Origin: Caulobacter sp. Root1455
GTDB lineage: Bacteria > Pseudomonadota > Alphaproteobacteria > Caulobacterales > Caulobacteraceae
Direction of reading: 5' to 3'
NCBI RefSeq assembly: GCF_001426905.1
Contig: NZ_LMFQ01000001.1
Span: 372,001 to 436,000 of the forward strand
DNA: 64,000 bases
In this document: positions 60,958 to 64,000 of the stretch, piece by piece
Layout of the letters: each line of letters begins with the position of its first letter
How positions within the stretch are numbered: position 1 is the stretch's first letter
Notes under the pieces: model-generated
The model's database searches: none
The model's input: only the letters and a program-made list of their open reading frames with translations
Told to the model about the DNA's origin: nothing
Program-made: the position numbers and the translations under genes

Positions 60958-61856
60958 GCCGCTTCATCCAGATCGTCGAGGTCGGTCCGCGCGACGGCCT
61001 GCAGAACGAGAAACTGTCCCTGCCGGTCGGCGAGAAGCTGGAGCTGATCCGCCGGCTGGAGGCCGCCGGCGCCAAGCGCATCGAGACCGTCTCGTTCGTC
61101 AATCCCAACCGCGTGCCCCAGATGGCCGGGGCCGAGGAAATCCAGGCGGCGCTGACGCCCGATCTGGAGCATTCGCGAATCGGCCTGGTGCTGAACATGC
61201 GCGGCTGGGAGCGCTGCGTGGCCGCCCAGTGCGACGAGGCCAATGTCGTGGTCTGCGCCACCGACGGCTTCGGCCTGGCCAACCAGGGCGCCACGGCCGC
61301 CCAGCAGGTCGACGCCCTGGCCGCCATCGTCGAGCGCCAGGCGGTCGAGGGCGGCCCTCCGATCACCGCCACGATCTCGGTGGCCTTCGGCTGTCCGTTC
61401 GACGGCGAGGTCTCCGAGGACCAGGTGGCGGCCATCGCCCGCGACGCCGCGTCCATGGGCGTGACCGAGCTCGCCATCGCCGACACCATCGGGGTCGCCG
61501 ATCCCTGGACCGTCCGCCGACGGATCGAAGCCGTGCGCGTGGCCGCACCGGACGTCCGCCTGCGCATGCACTTCCACGACACCCGCAACACCGGCCTGGC
61601 CAACGCCTATGCCAGCGTCGAGGCCGGGATCGACGTGCTGGACGCCTCGGTCGGCGGCCTGGGCGGCTGCCCGTTCGCGCCGAACGCCACCGGCAACATC
61701 GGCACCGAGGACCTGGTCTACATGCTGGAACGGGCCGGCTTCGAAACCGGCTACGACCTGGGCGCCCTGATCGAGATCGGCCGCGACATCAGCGAACGCC
61801 TGGGCAAGGCGTCACCGGCGTCTTCGCTGGCGCGGGCGGGGACATTCCCCGCCTAG
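60954..61856 (+). CDS. mvaB: Hydroxymethylglutaryl-CoA lyase
   Basis: 300 residues. HMGL-like TIM barrel: VEVGPRDGLQNE at the metal site, then FVNPNRVPQMAGAEEI, AFGCPFDGEV, HFHDTRNTGLANAYASVEAGIDVLDASVGGLGGCPFAPNATGNIGTEDLVYML with the catalytic cysteine loop GGLGGCPFAP. It cleaves HMG-CoA to acetyl-CoA and acetoacetate in leucine breakdown. It is overlapped with an unrelated membrane glycosyltransferase gene, an unusual pairing. Confidence 0.94.
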   Translation: MSRFIQIVEVGPRDGLQNEKLSLPVGEKLELIRRLEAAGAKRIETVSFVNPNRVPQMAGAEEIQAALTPDLEHSRIGLVLNMRGWERCVAAQCDEANVVVCATDGFGLANQGATAAQQVDALAAIVERQAVEGGPPITATISVAFGCPFDGEVSEDQVAAIARDAASMGVTELAIADTIGVADPWTVRRRIEAVRVAAPDVRLRMHFHDTRNTGLANAYASVEAGIDVLDASVGGLGGCPFAPNATGNIGTEDLVYMLERAGFETGYDLGALIEIGRDISERLGKASPASSLARAGTFPA

Positions 61857-61973
61857 CCGTCCTTGACTACCCCATAACGAGCATCTTTAGTCTGCGCGAC
61901 TCAAGATAGATCTCGTCGCCCGGTTCCACGGCCGCGCGGCCGACGCGCTCAGGCGTCAGACAGGGGGACAGCG

Positions 61974-62810
61974 ATGGCGAACACGATCACGTTCCAAGAC
62001 ATTCCGTCCGGCTGCCCGTCGGCGCCGGGACCTTACCGCAGCGGGGGCCTGGTGTTCACCAACTCGGTCGGCAACGCCTGGTGCAGCCCGTTCATCAACG
62101 GCTTCGTCGGCACCTATGGCTCGCCCAGCCAGCTGTTCGTGAGCCGCGACGACGGCGGCGTGTTCGACTTCGGGTCGCTGCAGGTGTGCAATCCCAACAC
62201 GGCGATCCCGCCCCAGACCACGACCTTCACCGGGACCCGCGCCGACGGCACTTCGGTCAGCGCCCAGTTCAGCACCCCCAACGCCAGCACCGCGCCGCAG
62301 ACCTTCGCCCCCGCCGGTTTCGACGACCTGACCAGCCTGGTGGTCAGTCTGGGCTTCGTGGCCTTCGACAACTTCGTGTTCGAGGGGGTGGCGGCCAAGA
62401 CGGTGACGTTCAATCAGGACTTCCCGCCCGGCTGCCCGTCGATAGCCACCGCCTACACCTCCCAAGGCCTGACCTTCACCAATTCCGTCGGCAACAAGTG
62501 GTGCAGCGGCTTCATCAACGGCTTCGTCGGCACCTTCGGCTCGCCGTCCACGATGACCGTCAAGCCGGCCGCGGGCCATAAGTTCGACTTCCGCTCGCTG
62601 CAGATGTGCAACCCCAATCCCGCCATCACCGCCCAGGCCATCGAGTTCACGGGAACGCGGCCGGACGGCTCCACGATCAGCGCCGTCTTCTCGACGCCGC
62701 CCAACAACACCTCGCCTCAGACGTTCGCCCCCGCCGGGTTCGGCGGCCTGGCCTCGCTGACGATCGTGCTGGGCTTCGTGGCGTTCGACAACTTCGTGTT
62801 CGCCGACTAG
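61974..62810 (+). CDS. Protein of two duplicated 140-residue modules
   Basis: 278 residues with no signal peptide. Residues 9-138 and 149-278 align without any gap at an offset of exactly 140; by my count 84 of 130 positions are identical (about 65 percent). Each module has three cysteines (14/154, 37/177, 72/212) and shared runs such as INGFVGT, FAPAGF and LGFVAFDNFVF. The pattern suggests a beta-sandwich. The family is unknown to me. GGGGGACAGCG precedes the ATG. It stands alone between mvaB and the convergent GT2 gene. Confidence 0.82.
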   Translation: MANTITFQDIPSGCPSAPGPYRSGGLVFTNSVGNAWCSPFINGFVGTYGSPSQLFVSRDDGGVFDFGSLQVCNPNTAIPPQTTTFTGTRADGTSVSAQFSTPNASTAPQTFAPAGFDDLTSLVVSLGFVAFDNFVFEGVAAKTVTFNQDFPPGCPSIATAYTSQGLTFTNSVGNKWCSGFINGFVGTFGSPSTMTVKPAAGHKFDFRSLQMCNPNPAITAQAIEFTGTRPDGSTISAVFSTPPNNTSPQTFAPAGFGGLASLTIVLGFVAFDNFVFAD

Positions 62811-62848
62811 GCGACGGCGCTCTCCCCGGTCGAGGCCGGGGAGCGACG

Positions 62849-63775
62849 TCAGATCGGCCGCCCGGTGATCTTCCAGATCAGCGGCCGGGAGACGCTCATC
62901 AGCAGGATGAGCGGGGCCAGCAGGACGGCGAGGATGTAGCGCTGGACCGAGTCGGCCCGCTTGATGAAGTAGCGCGACAGGCCCACGCCCTTGTGGAACT
63001 CGACCTTCAGCGGATGCTCCAGGCTGGTGTGGCCCAGATGGATGACCTCGGCCTTGGGCTGGAACAGCACCTGACCGCCGGCCTGGCGGGCGCGCCAGCA
63101 CAGGTCGATGTCCTCGACGTGCAGGAAATAGCCTTCGTCGAAGCCGCTCAGCAGGTCGAAGTCCTCGCGGCGCAGGGCGAAGCACGCGCCGGAGATGGTC
63201 GGCATCGGCACGGCCGCGTCCGGCGTCGGTTCGCGCTCGCGGTGGATCTCGAATTTCGACAGGCCTTTGAACCGGGCGGTCAGATGGCCGAAGCTGAGCA
63301 GGGTGGTGACCGGCGTGACCTCGCCGCGCCGGCCGCCGCGCTGTTCGGTGCCGTCGGTGTTCATCACCCGCGCCCCGACCACTGTGGGGACCGGCTGGTT
63401 CTCGAAAGCCGCGACCAGGGCCTCGACGCAATTGGCCTGCAGGTTGGCGTCCGGATTGAGGAAGACGATGTATTCGCCGCGCGCGGTCTCGGCGCCCATG
63501 TTGGCGCCGCGCGCGAAGCCGACATTGCCGTGGCCCTGCCGCAGCACGACGCGCGGCTCGGCCTGGCTCAGGGCCCGCAGCCGTTCGGCCCAGTCCGCCG
63601 GCGAACCGTTGTCGATGATGACGAACTCGTCGACCAGCGGCTCGGCCAGCACGTGCTGGATGCTTTCGATCAGCGCGTCTCCCGTCTGATAGACGACCAT
63701 GACGACGGAGACGCGCGGCCGAACCGGCCGCACACCCGAGACGAAGGTCGAATGAGAAGGAAGAATGCTGTTCAT
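62849..63775 (-). CDS. Family 2 glycosyltransferase (rhamnosyltransferase-like)
   Basis: 308 residues. GT-A fold: RVSVVMVVYQTGDAL, FVIIDNGSPADW, GNVGFARGANMGAETARGEYIVFLNPDANL, PTISGACFALRREDFDLLSGFDEGYFLHVEDIDLCWRARQAGG. The C-terminus has a hydrophobic stretch (ILAVLLAPLILLMSV). The YFLHVEDIDLCWR block is typical of WcaA/rhamnosyl transferases for surface polysaccharide. Its ATG overlaps the thrS stop (TGATG), so it follows thrS directly. Confidence 0.92.
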   Translation of the reverse strand: MNSILPSHSTFVSGVRPVRPRVSVVMVVYQTGDALIESIQHVLAEPLVDEFVIIDNGSPADWAERLRALSQAEPRVVLRQGHGNVGFARGANMGAETARGEYIVFLNPDANLQANCVEALVAAFENQPVPTVVGARVMNTDGTEQRGGRRGEVTPVTTLLSFGHLTARFKGLSKFEIHREREPTPDAAVPMPTISGACFALRREDFDLLSGFDEGYFLHVEDIDLCWRARQAGGQVLFQPKAEVIHLGHTSLEHPLKVEFHKGVGLSRYFIKRADSVQRYILAVLLAPLILLMSVSRPLIWKITGRPI

Positions 63776-64000
63776 CAGGCCTGCGCCAACTCCGCGGGCG
63801 CCGCCACGGCGCGATCACGGGCGAGGTCCGGCGGGGTCGCTTCCGTGGTCAACGCGCGCACGGCGTCCTCCAGCGACAACACCTTCTGTCCTTCGCCGCC
63901 GAGGCGACGCAGGGCGACTTCTCCGTTTTCAGCTTCCTTACGCCCGACCACTGCAATCACCGGCACCTTCGCGAGACTGTGTTCGCGAATCTTGTAGTTG
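63775..64000 (-). CDS. thrS: Threonyl-tRNA synthetase, C-terminal end
   Basis: The last 74 codons of a gene that runs off the right edge. [34 protein letters not shown] is the end of the class II anticodon-binding domain of ThrRS, which recognises the tRNA-Thr anticodon. The last 35 residues ([16 protein letters not shown] and beyond) form a less conserved tail. The catalytic domain lies outside the window. The stop overlaps the GT2 gene start. Confidence 0.92.
   Translation of the reverse strand, partial: NYKIREHSLAKVPVIAVVGRKEAENGEVALRRLGGEGQKVLSLEDAVRALTTEATPPDLARDRAVAAPAELAQA

Overview
The window is high-GC chromosomal DNA from an alphaproteobacterium, most likely Caulobacter or a close relative in the Caulobacterales. 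This rests on gene content: a PAS/GEDEF/EAL phosphodiesterase that matches Caulobacter PdeA in architecture and length, DUF4908 and TIGR02301 family proteins, an alphaproteobacterial cox cluster, a phaA-phaB-phaR region, and many GTG or TTG starts with clear Shine-Dalgarno sequences. There is no rRNA or tRNA gene, no transposase, no CRISPR array and no phage gene. The genus is an inference.

Layout. Positions 1-29,700 are mostly accessory catabolism and stress genes. They include a rhodanese/FtrA divergent pair, an exported VOC / beta-sandwich / Tat-exported Gfo-Idh-MocA cassette, a TetR-controlled P450 operon (5121-9762) that carries two unrecognised proteins, and a YadGH-like ABC exporter. 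Next come stomatin and NfeD, a Crp/Fnr regulator, a nitronate-monooxygenase-like enzyme, two SDR genes, a Nudix hydrolase, a patatin, YaaA, a GlcD-type flavoenzyme, a VapBC pair, Sua5, a cytochrome b561-YceI fusion next to a plain YceI, and an acyl-CoA dehydrogenase. Positions 29,700-64,000 look like core genome: peroxiredoxin, YqgE, pdeA, a RimJ-like acetyltransferase, M16 peptidase, thrC, the aa3-type cytochrome oxidase cluster on the minus strand (ctaC-ctaD-ctaB-coxF-like-ctaG-ctaE, then DUF983 and SURF1), and a PadR/HAAS/DUF2807 module. These are followed by tldD, a TonB-receptor-like protein, phaB-phaA-phaR, a second thiolase, glycosyltransferases, HMG-CoA lyase, a protein made of two near-identical modules, and the 3' end of thrS.

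Two features stand out. First, at least eight sequence families of intergenic snap-back inverted repeats (about 18 sites, most 75-140 bp with arms of 20-32 bp) sit almost wholly between genes, often between convergent stops. One has supplied the last codons of a gene at 31076-31870. Second, several short genes and sites lie outside the obvious coding set. They include a 45-codon membrane ORF, a 48-codon CoxF-like gene, a 23-codon ORF sharing its stop bases with a convergent thiolase, a palindromic operator over the P450 promoter, a 15-bp-period repeat before the Crp/Fnr gene, and a long inverted repeat before the TonB-like gene. No complete, clearly new multi-gene system is evident. The best candidates for undescribed biology are the P450 operon with its two unknown partners, the duplicated-module protein at 61974-62810, and the repeat families.
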